Positions 7,371 through 14,321 of a DNA stretch of 35,448 nt are shown in pieces. The notes below the pieces were generated by a model. It saw only the letters and a list, made by a program, of their open reading frames with translations, was not told where the DNA came from and did not search any database. Source of the stretch: Prolixibacteraceae bacterium (GTDB taxonomy: Bacteria > Bacteroidota > Bacteroidia > Bacteroidales > Prolixibacteraceae); assembly GCA_023228025.1 (NCBI GenBank), contig JALOCD010000040.1, positions 1 through 35,448 on the forward strand, given 5' to 3'. The number at the start of each line of letters is the position of its first letter. Positions within the stretch are counted from its first letter, which is position 1. The position numbers and the translations under genes are program-made.

Positions 7371-8723
7371 CTACTCCGTCGGTGCCTCAATCTTGCCTTC
7401 AACCTCCCCAATCAGGGTGGTCTGCGTGCAGCCGGTAATTTTTACCCGCACAAAATCGCCGATTTCAATTCCATTGTTGGGGAATACTACAACTTTGTTC
7501 TGCGAGCTGCGTCCGAAAAATTCGCTTTTTTTCTTTTTGGAAGTTCCCTCTGTCAGCACCTCCATGGTTTTGCCAATATCTTCCCGGTTACTCTCCATCG
7601 AGAGCCGGTTTTGCAGATGAATGATCTCCTCAAGACGCCTGGATTTCACCTCTTCCGGAACATCGTCGGCAAAGTGGTCGGCGGCATATGTTCCGGGCCG
7701 CATGGAGAATTTGAACATGAAGGAGGTATCGAACCGTACCTCTTCCATCAGTTGAAGGGATTGGTGATGGTCCTCTTCGGTTTCGGAACAGAAGCCACAA
7801 AAAATGTCGGTGGTGATGCCACATCCCGGTAGGACTTCACGAATCGCCCGGATGCGACCGAAGTACCATTCGCGGTCATATTTTCTGTTCATCTTTTTCA
7901 AAATGGCAGAACTGCCCGACTGAACCGGCAGGTGAATGTGACGGCAAATATTTGGATAGGCGACTATCTTCTTTAATAGTTTGTCCGATAGGTCTTTGGG
8001 ATGCGAGGTGGTAAACCTGACTCGCAGGGAAGGAGAGAGTTGTGCCACCATCTCCAGCAGATCATGAAACTTAACCGGTTTGCGGGTGGCTTCGGGATGC
8101 CAGACATAGGAATTGACATTCTGCCCCAGCAGCGTCACCTCCTTGGTTCCGCTTTCCATCAGAGCTTTCACCTCGTTAAGGATATCTTTGGGATCGCGGC
8201 TACGCTCCCGACCACGGGTATAAGGAACGATGCAGTAGGTGCAAAAATTGTTACATCCCCGGGTAATTGATACGAAGCCGGCAATTCGCTCTTCTCCGAT
8301 CCTTTTCGGGATAATGGAATCGTACGTCTCATTAATGGTCAGCTCAACATTAACAGCGCTTTCCCCCGCCAGGGCTTTGTCATAAAGATAGGGCAGGTCC
8401 CGGTAGGCATCGGGTCCGGCAACCAGGTCGACTGATTTTTTTTCGATCAGTTCATCTCCAATGCGTTCGGCCATGCAACCGATCCGTCCGACGACCAGTT
8501 TCGGATTTTTCTTTTTCAGGCTTTTGAAGAAGGATAACCTGTTCCATATCTTCTTCTCGGCGTTGTCGCGCACCGAGCAGGTGTTGACCAGAATGGTATC
8601 CGCTTCAGCGTATTGATCGGTCACGATAAATCCACGGTCACCCATTACAGCAGCAACAACCTCACTGTCGGCTACGTTCATCTGGCAGCCGTATGTTTCG
8701 ATATATAGTTTTTTCTCCGTCAT
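7371..8723 (-). CDS. miaB: tRNA-2-methylthio-N6-dimethylallyladenosine synthase MiaB
   Basis: This radical-SAM methylthiotransferase adds the 2-methylthio group to i6A37 of tRNAs reading UNN codons. The 450-residue protein has the three domains expected. The N-terminal UPF0004 domain has auxiliary cluster cysteines 13 (YGCQMN), 49 (NTCSVRDNAE) and 83 (IGCMAER). The radical-SAM core has CxxxCxxC at 157-164 (GCNNFCTYCIVPYTRGRERS). A C-terminal TRAM-like region follows. RGRERSR after the cluster motif is diagnostic for MiaB rather than MtaB or RimO. Length is normal. The start at 8723 has no good alternative. The gene is followed on its strand by composite repeat copy 2. Confidence 0.97.
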   Translation of the reverse strand: MTEKKLYIETYGCQMNVADSEVVAAVMGDRGFIVTDQYAEADTILVNTCSVRDNAEKKIWNRLSFFKSLKKKNPKLVVGRIGCMAERIGDELIEKKSVDLVAGPDAYRDLPYLYDKALAGESAVNVELTINETYDSIIPKRIGEERIAGFVSITRGCNNFCTYCIVPYTRGRERSRDPKDILNEVKALMESGTKEVTLLGQNVNSYVWHPEATRKPVKFHDLLEMVAQLSPSLRVRFTTSHPKDLSDKLLKKIVAYPNICRHIHLPVQSGSSAILKKMNRKYDREWYFGRIRAIREVLPGCGITTDIFCGFCSETEEDHHQSLQLMEEVRFDTSFMFKFSMRPGTYAADHFADDVPEEVKSRRLEEIIHLQNRLSMESNREDIGKTMEVLTEGTSKKKKSEFFGRSSQNKVVVFPNNGIEIGDFVRVKITGCTQTTLIGEVEGKIEAPTE

Positions 8724-8825
8724 TGTTTCAAATATCGTCTCAGCTTCCGCTGAAGCTGAGAGGCTGCAAAGTTAGAATCAATTCTTCCATTTTTATAATC
8801 AGGGAAGGACTTTGATTTGTGATGG

Positions 8826-9011
8826 CTGAGCGGAGCCGAAGGACATCACTGTATGAAAGAAAGACCCGGTCCCTGAGCGAAGCCGAAGGGAGAAGATGGA
8901 GACAGGTCTTTTCTTTATCCGTATTAGATTTGCTTCAATCCTTAGACCCTTCGGCTTCGCTCAGGGACCGGAGTATGTCATATTTTGTCGATTCCCTTCG
9001 GCTCCGCTCAG
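8826..9011. repeat. Nested double inverted repeat of CCTTCGGCTTCGCTCAGG type
   Basis: Two perfect inverted repeats are nested. The outer 17-bp arms are at 8826-8842 and 8995-9011 (core GCGGAGCCGAAGG). The inner 25-bp arms are at 8866-8890 and 8947-8971 (core GAGCGAAGCCGAAGGG). Outer and inner arms are variants of one sequence, so four copies of one palindrome arm are arranged as a hairpin within a hairpin. The region lies between the divergent starts of miaB and the SPOR-domain gene, and contains no gene. Single arms of the same type occur at about 7207-7224 and, more weakly, near 12870-12885. Confidence 0.85.
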
Positions 9012-9078
9012 GGAATCGAACGGCATGTAAATTCAAACATATATTGCATATTTAGATTTTTTCCCCATCGATTTTCCT

Positions 9079-9086
9079 TATCTTTG
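9079..9086 (+). promoter_or_regulatory. -7 promoter box for the SPOR-domain/purF pair
   Basis: TATCTTTG matches the Bacteroidota -7 consensus TAnnTTTG exactly and lies 18 bases before the ATG at 9105, which implies a very short leader. A -33 element is not clear (TTTAG near 9052). Confidence 0.55.
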
Positions 9087-9104
9087 CGCCAAATTATCCG
9101 TGAT

Positions 9105-9593
9105 ATGATAACGATTGGACGGAAAGCAGGCATATTGATTTTTTTATTTCTGGTGGCATTCACCTGCCGGACAGAGGCTCAATCAGCAAGACCAATCGCC
9201 CCGCCTCCTGCCATTACAGACGGCTCATTTATCTGGCAACGGCTAAACGTAGAGGCCAGCAGTGAAATTACGGATCTTCTTCGGCAACAATACGACCAGG
9301 GCAGAAAAACAGGAACCTTCCCGGGTTACCGACTTCAGTTGTACTTTGGATCGGGCGTGCAGGCAAGGGCGCATGCCGAAAAAGTCAGGGCCGATTTCAA
9401 CGCCCTGCATCCTGATACCAGGGTCTATCTGATTTTTAAATCGCCTGATTTTATTGTGAGGGCAGGTGATTTCAGGAGCAAGAGTGAGGCATTGAAGGTA
9501 TTAAAAAGTTTATCCGCCGGCTTTTCAAACGCGTTTATCGTTTCCGACGAGATCGCATTTCCGGGTCCGGTAGTTCAAGTAGAAATTAAATAG
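9105..9593 (+). CDS. Secreted SPOR-domain protein
   Basis: Exported protein of 162 residues. The ATG at 9105 gives a signal peptide (RKAGILIFLFLVAFTCRTEAQ) with likely cleavage after the Gln; an in-frame extension upstream would run through repeat sequence and is rejected. From about residue 85 the sequence YRLQLYFGSGVQARAHAEKV begins a SPOR domain. Such domains bind denuded glycan strands of peptidoglycan and usually mark septal or wall-remodelling proteins. A Cys in VAFTC could suggest a lipobox, but its context is poor. The gene ends three bases before the ATG of the purF-like gene, so the two form an operon. The pairing with a purine enzyme gives no functional clue. Confidence 0.8.
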   Translation: MITIGRKAGILIFLFLVAFTCRTEAQSARPIAPPPAITDGSFIWQRLNVEASSEITDLLRQQYDQGRKTGTFPGYRLQLYFGSGVQARAHAEKVRADFNALHPDTRVYLIFKSPDFIVRAGDFRSKSEALKVLKSLSAGFSNAFIVSDEIAFPGPVVQVEIK

Positions 9594-9596
9594 AGC

Positions 9597-9713
9597 ATGA
9601 GCGACGAAATCAAACACGAGTGTGGAATAGCCTTGATCAGGCTTCGAAAACCGCTGGAGTACTACCGGCTTAAATACGGAACCTGGCAATACGGATCAAC
9701 AAGCTCTACGTGA
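9597..9713 (+). pseudogene. purF: 5' fragment of purF-type amidophosphoribosyltransferase, cut off by a frameshift
   Basis: The ATG at 9597 opens a 38-residue frame beginning MSDEIKHECGIALIRLRKPL, the N-terminus expected for Bacteroidota PurF, with the Ntn-hydrolase nucleophile Cys at residue 9. The frame continues to KYGTWQYG and then fails. Family sequence continues as Gly-(Ile/Leu)-Asn-Lys-Leu-Tyr, and this is found from 9695 in another frame (ATC AAC AAG CTC TAC). One base appears to be missing at about 9693-9695, and the fragment hits TGA at 9711. No slippery heptamer is present. The downstream frame lacks the catalytic Cys, so as written glutamine-dependent activity should be lost. A sequencing or assembly error is the simplest explanation. 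Confidence 0.85.
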
Positions 9714-11497
9714 TGATGGAAAAACAGCACAACCGTGGACAAGACGGCGCCGGGGCTGTTGGGGTAAAGGTCGGCTTATCTCCCGGTAGGGAATACATTT
9801 TCCGCCACCGCTCCATAGATCCAAATCCAATACGGGATGTATTCGTAAAGATTTTTAAAGAGTTCAGCCATGCTCAGCAGCAACATCCCCAGGCATTTCC
9901 TGACGCGGCCTGGGCCAAGGCGAACCTCCCTTTCGCAGGAGAACTCTATTTAGGACACCTGAGATACGGCACTTTTGGCCGCAATAGTGTGGAGTCGACC
10001 CATCCGGTTATGCGCCAGAACAACTGGCGTTCACGAAACCTGGTCCTGGCCGGCAATTTTAACCTCACCAATGTAGATGAACTTTTTAACCTCTTGGTAG
10101 GGCTTGGACAGTTTCCCAAAGGGTTCAACGATACAGTCACCATACTCGAAAAAGTAGGCCATTTCCTCGACGAGGAGAATGAATTGCTTTTCAGGCAATA
10201 CAAGAATGAAGGCTATGCCAATGCCGAAATCTCCTCACTGATCGAGAAGAATATTGATATCCGGAAAGTCCTCGAAAGGGCGAGCCGCGACTGGGACGGA
10301 GGGTATACCATTGGTGGCATCATCGGTCATGGTGATGCCTTTGTGGCGCGCGACCCATGGGGGATTCGACCGGCATTCTATTATGCCGACGACGAGGTTG
10401 TTGTGGTGGCCTCCGAAAGACCTGTTATCCAGACAGTCATGAATGTTGGCTGGAACAGCGTTTCAGAAATAAAACCGGGTCACGCCCTGATCATCAAAAT
10501 GGATGGAACCTACAAAGAGGAGCTGGTCCGGGTGCCGCAAAAAAGAAGCTCATGCTCCTTCGAGCGGATCTATTTCTCCCGCGGGTCTGACAGGGATATT
10601 TATAAGGAGCGTAAAAAATTGGGTTTCCTGTTGGCCCCAGTTATTCTCAAAGCCATCAACAACGATCTGAAACATACCGTTTTCTCCTTCATCCCCAATA
10701 CTGCCGAGACGGCTTTCCTTGGTATGATGGAGGGCATCCGGTCAGCCCTGCTCAAGTGGAAAAAGGAGAAAATTCACGCCCTGGGAGATAAAATGACGGA
10801 GGATGAGATTGGAGAGATCATTTCGGTTCAACCAAGAATGGAGAAAATTGCCATCAAAGATGTGAAGATGCGCACCTTCATCGCGGACGACAGCAGCCGG
10901 GATGATTTGGTTGGCCATGTCTATGATGTGACCTATGGCGTGGTGGAAAACCACAAGGATACCCTGGTAGTTATTGATGACTCCATCGTTCGGGGTACTA
11001 CGCTGAAACAGAGTATCCTGAAGAGTTTGGACAGACTGAAACCAAAGAAAATTATCATCATATCCTCTGCTCCGCAAATCCGGTACCCTGATTGCTATGG
11101 TATCGACATGGCCATCCTGGGTAAATTCGTGGCATTCGAAGCGGCCATTGCCTTGCTGAGAGAGACAGGGAAATCCAAGATCATCGACGAAGTTTACCGC
11201 AAATGCAAGGATCAGCAACGTCTGCCCAAGGAGGAGATGGTTAATTATGTGAAGGAGATTTACAAACCATTTACTGATGAGGATATCTCCGGTAAAATAG
11301 CCCAGTTACTGAAACCGTCCGATTGCAAAGCGGAAGTGGAAATTGTTTACCAGACTGTTGAGAGTTTACACATTGCCTGTCCGAATGATATGGGAGACTG
11401 GTACTTTACAGGCGACTATCCAACTCCGGGAGGAAACAAAGTGGTCAATACCTCTTTTATCAATTACATCGAAGGAATAGACGGAAGGGCTTATTGA
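9710..11497 (+). CDS. purF: Amidophosphoribosyltransferase (PurF-type), main part after the frameshift
   Basis: First enzyme of purine synthesis, making phosphoribosylamine from PRPP and glutamine. The glutaminase part shows MEKQHNRGQDGAG, AGELYLGHLRYGTFG, GNFNLTNVDE and RDPWGIRPAFYY. The phosphoribosyltransferase part has the PRPP loop VVIDDSIVRGTT and ends with the family-typical GDWYFTGDYPTPGG. Joined with the 5' fragment at 9597 and corrected by one base, the protein would be about 633 residues, the usual size of this Bacteroidota subtype. As read, the frame can start only at GTG 9710 or ATG 9713/9716 and lacks the nucleophile Cys. Its stop overlaps the convergent glsB stop region by seven bases, so no terminator fits between them. 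Confidence 0.9.
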   Translation: MMMEKQHNRGQDGAGAVGVKVGLSPGREYIFRHRSIDPNPIRDVFVKIFKEFSHAQQQHPQAFPDAAWAKANLPFAGELYLGHLRYGTFGRNSVESTHPVMRQNNWRSRNLVLAGNFNLTNVDELFNLLVGLGQFPKGFNDTVTILEKVGHFLDEENELLFRQYKNEGYANAEISSLIEKNIDIRKVLERASRDWDGGYTIGGIIGHGDAFVARDPWGIRPAFYYADDEVVVVASERPVIQTVMNVGWNSVSEIKPGHALIIKMDGTYKEELVRVPQKRSSCSFERIYFSRGSDRDIYKERKKLGFLLAPVILKAINNDLKHTVFSFIPNTAETAFLGMMEGIRSALLKWKKEKIHALGDKMTEDEIGEIISVQPRMEKIAIKDVKMRTFIADDSSRDDLVGHVYDVTYGVVENHKDTLVVIDDSIVRGTTLKQSILKSLDRLKPKKIIIISSAPQIRYPDCYGIDMAILGKFVAFEAAIALLRETGKSKIIDEVYRKCKDQQRLPKEEMVNYVKEIYKPFTDEDISGKIAQLLKPSDCKAEVEIVYQTVESLHIACPNDMGDWYFTGDYPTPGGNKVVNTSFINYIEGIDGRAY

Positions 11498-12462
11498 AAG
11501 CGCATCTTGGGATTGTCCTCTTTTTCGACGAGCTCTTCCAGGTAGGAGGAGACGTGACGGTCGATCTTGATGTCGTAAATGTCTTCGATACTTAGCATAA
11601 TACCCGTCTCTTCCACATCCCCAAATTCATCGCTGATGGCTGTACCAAATGTGCGCATGTTTGGAGTCAGGTTCATGTAGGCATTGATCAGGGGAGGGAT
11701 ATTTTCGCCCAGCTTTCTCACCTCCTGTGACAGAATTTTGTAGGCTGTTTCGTAATCTTTGCCCCCAAAAAGTTCCTCAAGTTTCTTTTGATCAGGCTGG
11801 TAATCCATTGGCTTTTTGGCCCAAACCAGATGATCCGGATCAGAGAAAAACTTGCTGAAAAAATGGAGGATCATGTTACGTGCTTCCTTGTTGTAATGGG
11901 TGTACATGGTCACCTTTCCAAAAAAATACTTTACCTCTGGATAGTCAATCATCAGTGCACCCAAGCCATCCCAAAGGTTATCGAGCGCGAAGAGCGCTTT
12001 TGATCCTACTTTGGTTGACTGATAATCAGGCTGCACAAAAGAGCGGCCCAACTCGATGACAGAAGGAAGGTAATCGGAGACAAATTCATCAGAAAAGTTG
12101 AAAAGGTGAGCGGTAGCAAGCGGGACTTCACCATGGGCATCCTTTTCGAGCCCGCTGCAATGAATGTACCGATACCCACCCAGGATCTCCTTGTTGGCAG
12201 GATCCCAAACGATCAGTTGCTTATATGGATGTGTCTCGGAGTTATCGTATTGGTCGATGTCGAGCTCTTCGCCGATGCCGCCTCCTGCCGATCTGAAGGT
12301 CAGCTCCCTGAGCCGGCCAATCTCACGCATGAGGTTGGGTGAATCAAAGTAGGTAAGGATATATATCTCGTTATCGGCCTTGTTCGTCTTTCTTTGAAAT
12401 TTCTCCGGAGTAAGTTCTGCCTCCAGCAACTCCCTGGCAACGGGAGGAATAATCTCCTTCAT
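11491..12462 (-). CDS. glsB: Glycine lipid N-acyltransferase GlsB-like (GNAT fold)
   Basis: Predicted N-acyltransferase of 323 residues. It resembles the Bacteroides GlsB/OlsB-type enzymes that transfer a 3-hydroxyacyl chain to the amine of glycine (or another amino acid) in the first step of aminolipid synthesis. The GNAT-like core shows REIGRLRELTFRSAGGG, DQYD followed by KQLIVWDP, LGGYRYI and IELGRSFVQPDYQ. It is a cytoplasmic or membrane-peripheral protein without TM segments. The O-acyltransferase partner GlsA is encoded upstream on the same strand, but 659 bases of repeat-rich DNA separate them. The amino acid accepted cannot be read from sequence; ornithine is an alternative. The symbol is by recognition of the pair. 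Confidence 0.75.
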   Translation of the reverse strand: MKEIIPPVARELLEAELTPEKFQRKTNKADNEIYILTYFDSPNLMREIGRLRELTFRSAGGGIGEELDIDQYDNSETHPYKQLIVWDPANKEILGGYRYIHCSGLEKDAHGEVPLATAHLFNFSDEFVSDYLPSVIELGRSFVQPDYQSTKVGSKALFALDNLWDGLGALMIDYPEVKYFFGKVTMYTHYNKEARNMILHFFSKFFSDPDHLVWAKKPMDYQPDQKKLEELFGGKDYETAYKILSQEVRKLGENIPPLINAYMNLTPNMRTFGTAISDEFGDVEETGIMLSIEDIYDIKIDRHVSSYLEELVEKEDNPKMRFQ

Positions 12463-12505
12463 CTAAAAAAAGTAAATAGTTCGGCTCAAAAATAACAATA
12501 ATTTG

Positions 12506-12648
12506 ACCACAAATTTCACGGATAGACACAAATCAGGCTCCGGCCTAACCACAAATTGCACAAATGGACACAAATAGAACTACGCCTTAGTGGCAGATTT
12601 TTCAGAATAAACCCCTCTCAACCACAAATTGCACAAATTACATGAAGT
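12506..12648. repeat. Three direct copies of an ACCACAAATT(T/G)CAC repeat
   Basis: Imperfect 28-bp direct repeats start at 12506, 12548 and 12620. Each has the core CCACAAATT followed by CACGGATAGACACAAAT, GCACAAATGGACACAAAT or GCACAAATTACATG. They are upstream of glsB. The spacing is irregular (42 and about 72), so this is not a CRISPR array. Confidence 0.65.
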
Positions 12649-12780
12649 GGAAGGGGATAATTAGCTTTATTGATCAAAAATGACTCATTGGAATATTTTA
12701 ACCATCCGACCTTTTGACAAACTCAGGGACTTGTTCAATTTTACCTTTTTTTATATTCTCATCTTCTCATCTCCCGCCAT

Positions 12781-13121
12781 ACCTACCTTCCGTCCGAAAA
12801 CATCGTGTTTCCTTTTCTCAATATGCTATCACGGACGGTTGTCAATGATCATGCCCTCTCCCCGGGTTCTGCTTCGCTCAGGGACCGGTTTCATCTTGTC
12901 ATTTTTGCATTTAGGTATCGCAGGACATTTAGGACGCTTAGGACGTTCAAATGCTGATCCCACACAGGCACTTTCAACTTTCCATTCTCAACTTCTCCGT
13001 TTCCCCGTTTCATTTCTTCGCTCTCAACTTTCAACTCTCCACTCTCAACTTCGCTGTTTCTCCTGTCTCTCCGTCATCCCAGTCTTCCCCTTCGTCCTAG
13101 TCGTCCCAGTCACTCCTTCTT
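12781..13121 (-). repeat. Composite dispersed repeat, copy 3
   Basis: Third copy of the element, in the same orientation, directly 3' of the glsA stop. Modules seen are the CTTCCGTCCG edge, the CGGACGGTTGTCA block, a degenerate GC-rich palindrome (CCCCGGGTTCTGCTTCGCTC), the 9-bp array AGGACATTT/AGGACGCTT/AGGACGTTC at 12922-12948, and two CAACTTT-type 7-bp arrays (12975-12995 and 13025-13052). The tail is CGTCCTAGTCGTCCCAGTC. The second palindrome and the GGTGCAAC block are missing. The remaining sequence from 12649 to 12780 shows nothing I can name. Confidence 0.8.
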
Positions 13122-13928
13122 TCACTGAACAGGAAGCCCATACACAATCTTCTTCACCTCCTCCGCCCACTCGGTCGGCGTTTTGGTGTGGTCGAAAGTT
13201 TGCCAGGGGATTGGTTTTCCGAAGGTGATGGTAAAGCTTTTCCCCCGTTGTTTGAACATCTCGTCAGGAAGTAAAAGCATTTCGATGCCGAATTTCATGC
13301 CGATGAATTTCCTGAAGTTGGAAAACCAGTAGAAGAACGCCGAGTTACGACCGCTCATGAACACCGGAATGATATCCCTTTGGTGTTCGACCGATTTCTG
13401 GATGAAATGTTTGTGCCACTCAAGATCGGCAATGATCCCTCGTTTTTTGCGCGAGGCAAGGCCTGCCGGGAATATCAGTACCTGCTTGTCCGATTCATAA
13501 GCCGCATTGATCTGGTTGATGGAACTTCGCTGATTGCCAAATTTGTTGATTGGGATAAACAACTCTTTCAATGGGGGAATTTTTGTCAGCTCGTCCCTTA
13601 CCAGGAAAAGGGAGGGACCCAGAAATTTGGTAACCCCATTCATCAGGATCAAACCGTCAAATCCACCCAGTGGATGGTTGGATGCTATGATGTAGCGATC
13701 CTCTTTGGGTAATTTTTCAGTGCCCTGGAAATCAAAACTGACATCGAAATAACCCAGACTCGCCTCCACAAAATCAATCCCTTTTTTATCGCCATACCTG
13801 AAGATGATTTCGTTGAGTTCGCGGACATGAAGCAGCCTGTTCAGCAAGCCATAGACAAACCCCGGAATTCGACCGGCAAGCTTGCTGTTCTTTTCGGCGA
13901 TGAGATCTTTAAGCACTAATGCCTTCAT
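13122..13928 (-). CDS. glsA: Glycine lipid O-acyltransferase GlsA-like (PlsC family)
   Basis: PlsC-type acyltransferase of 268 residues, expected to add the second acyl chain to the hydroxyl of the N-acyl chain made by GlsB. The acceptor motif ASNHPLGGFDG has His85 and Asp91, an H(X)5D spacing rather than the H(X)4D of classical PlsC; I read this as a family feature, not damage. LIFPAGLASRKKRG at about 151-164 corresponds to the FPEGTR-type block. IPVFMSGRNSAFFY and ITFGKPIPW follow. It is probably attached to the inner-membrane inner face. GlsB is encoded downstream on the same strand. The start at 13928 faces the divergent mraZ promoter region. Confidence 0.78.
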   Translation of the reverse strand: MKALVLKDLIAEKNSKLAGRIPGFVYGLLNRLLHVRELNEIIFRYGDKKGIDFVEASLGYFDVSFDFQGTEKLPKEDRYIIASNHPLGGFDGLILMNGVTKFLGPSLFLVRDELTKIPPLKELFIPINKFGNQRSSINQINAAYESDKQVLIFPAGLASRKKRGIIADLEWHKHFIQKSVEHQRDIIPVFMSGRNSAFFYWFSNFRKFIGMKFGIEMLLLPDEMFKQRGKSFTITFGKPIPWQTFDHTKTPTEWAEEVKKIVYGLPVQ

Positions 13929-13943
13929 GGTGAATGAAAAATT

Positions 13944-14110
13944 GAATTACAAATTACGAATTACGAATAGGTCGAGCAATGGTGACCGACTTTAGACTAC
14001 TGGAATTTGACTCCTACCATCAAAAAATAATTGAATGATTTATGCAATTGTCTCTTATCTCATCACTTAGTCGCTAATTTGTAATTCGTAATTTGTAATT
14101 TGTAATTAAC
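13944..14110. repeat. Inverted pair of AATTAC-type 7-bp arrays flanking about 100 bp
   Basis: The left arm at 13944-13971 has units AATTACA, AATTACG, AATTACG. The right arm at 14074-14110 is the inverse with about five units. The best-paired stretch is 24 bp with one mismatch. The interior holds no gene; it includes TCTTATCTCAT (14053-14063), a short match to the array near 34801. The arrangement (inverted periodic arms around a unique centre) resembles a MITE-like element. Confidence 0.7.
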
Positions 14111-14240
14111 CCGAAGATACCCCATTATCCACTTCTCATCTCCCTGATCTTTACGAAAATCAGTTTTGGTTACCAACAAGTTATCAACAGTAGGTCGTAT
14201 GAAAACAGATAAAATTGTTAACAACCTGTTGAGAAATTGT

Positions 14241-14280
14241 TTAGTGTAATAAAGTGTCAGATATTGTCATGAAGTGTAAT
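14241..14280 (+). promoter_or_regulatory. Putative MraZ operator: four direct boxes with a 10-bp period
   Basis: Four consecutive decamers read TTAGTGTAAT, AAAGTGTCAG, ATATTGTCAT and GAAGTGTAAT, so (A)AGTGT recurs at 14243, 14253, 14263 (as ATTGT) and 14273, exactly one helical turn apart. Known MraZ operators are direct repeats of similar period just upstream of mraZ (TGGG boxes in E. coli; AAAGTG boxes in Mycoplasma). The match to the Mycoplasma form is close. The site directly precedes and overlaps the promoter, as expected for autoregulation. Confidence 0.65.
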
Positions 14281-14294
14281 AATTTATATCTTTA
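14264..14294 (+). promoter_or_regulatory. Promoter of the dcw cluster
   Basis: TTG at 14264-14266 and TATCTTTA at 14287-14294 fit the Bacteroidota -33/-7 pattern (TTG, 20-base spacer, TAnnTTTG with one mismatch). Transcription would start near 14300, giving a leader of about 20 bases before mraZ. The -33 TTG lies inside the third operator box, which is also the box that deviates from the repeat consensus. Confidence 0.6.
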
Positions 14295-14321
14295 CCAACT
14301 ATACCGATAAGTCAAGTAAAG

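Noticed and set aside
9685..9718. Programmed ribosomal frameshift in purF
   Set aside because: No slippery heptamer or homopolymer at the shift point, and purF is not known to use frameshifting; a one-base deletion or sequence error is simpler.
12680..13228. Plus-strand open frame of 182 codons
   Set aside because: It runs through composite repeat copy 3 and into the antisense of glsA; the translation is low-complexity Ser/Leu/Pro from CAACTTT and CGTCCCAGTC units.
12506..14110. Possible CRISPR array from the repeated short units
   Set aside because: Spacing is irregular or the units are directly adjacent, there are no unique spacers of constant length, and no cas gene is in the window.
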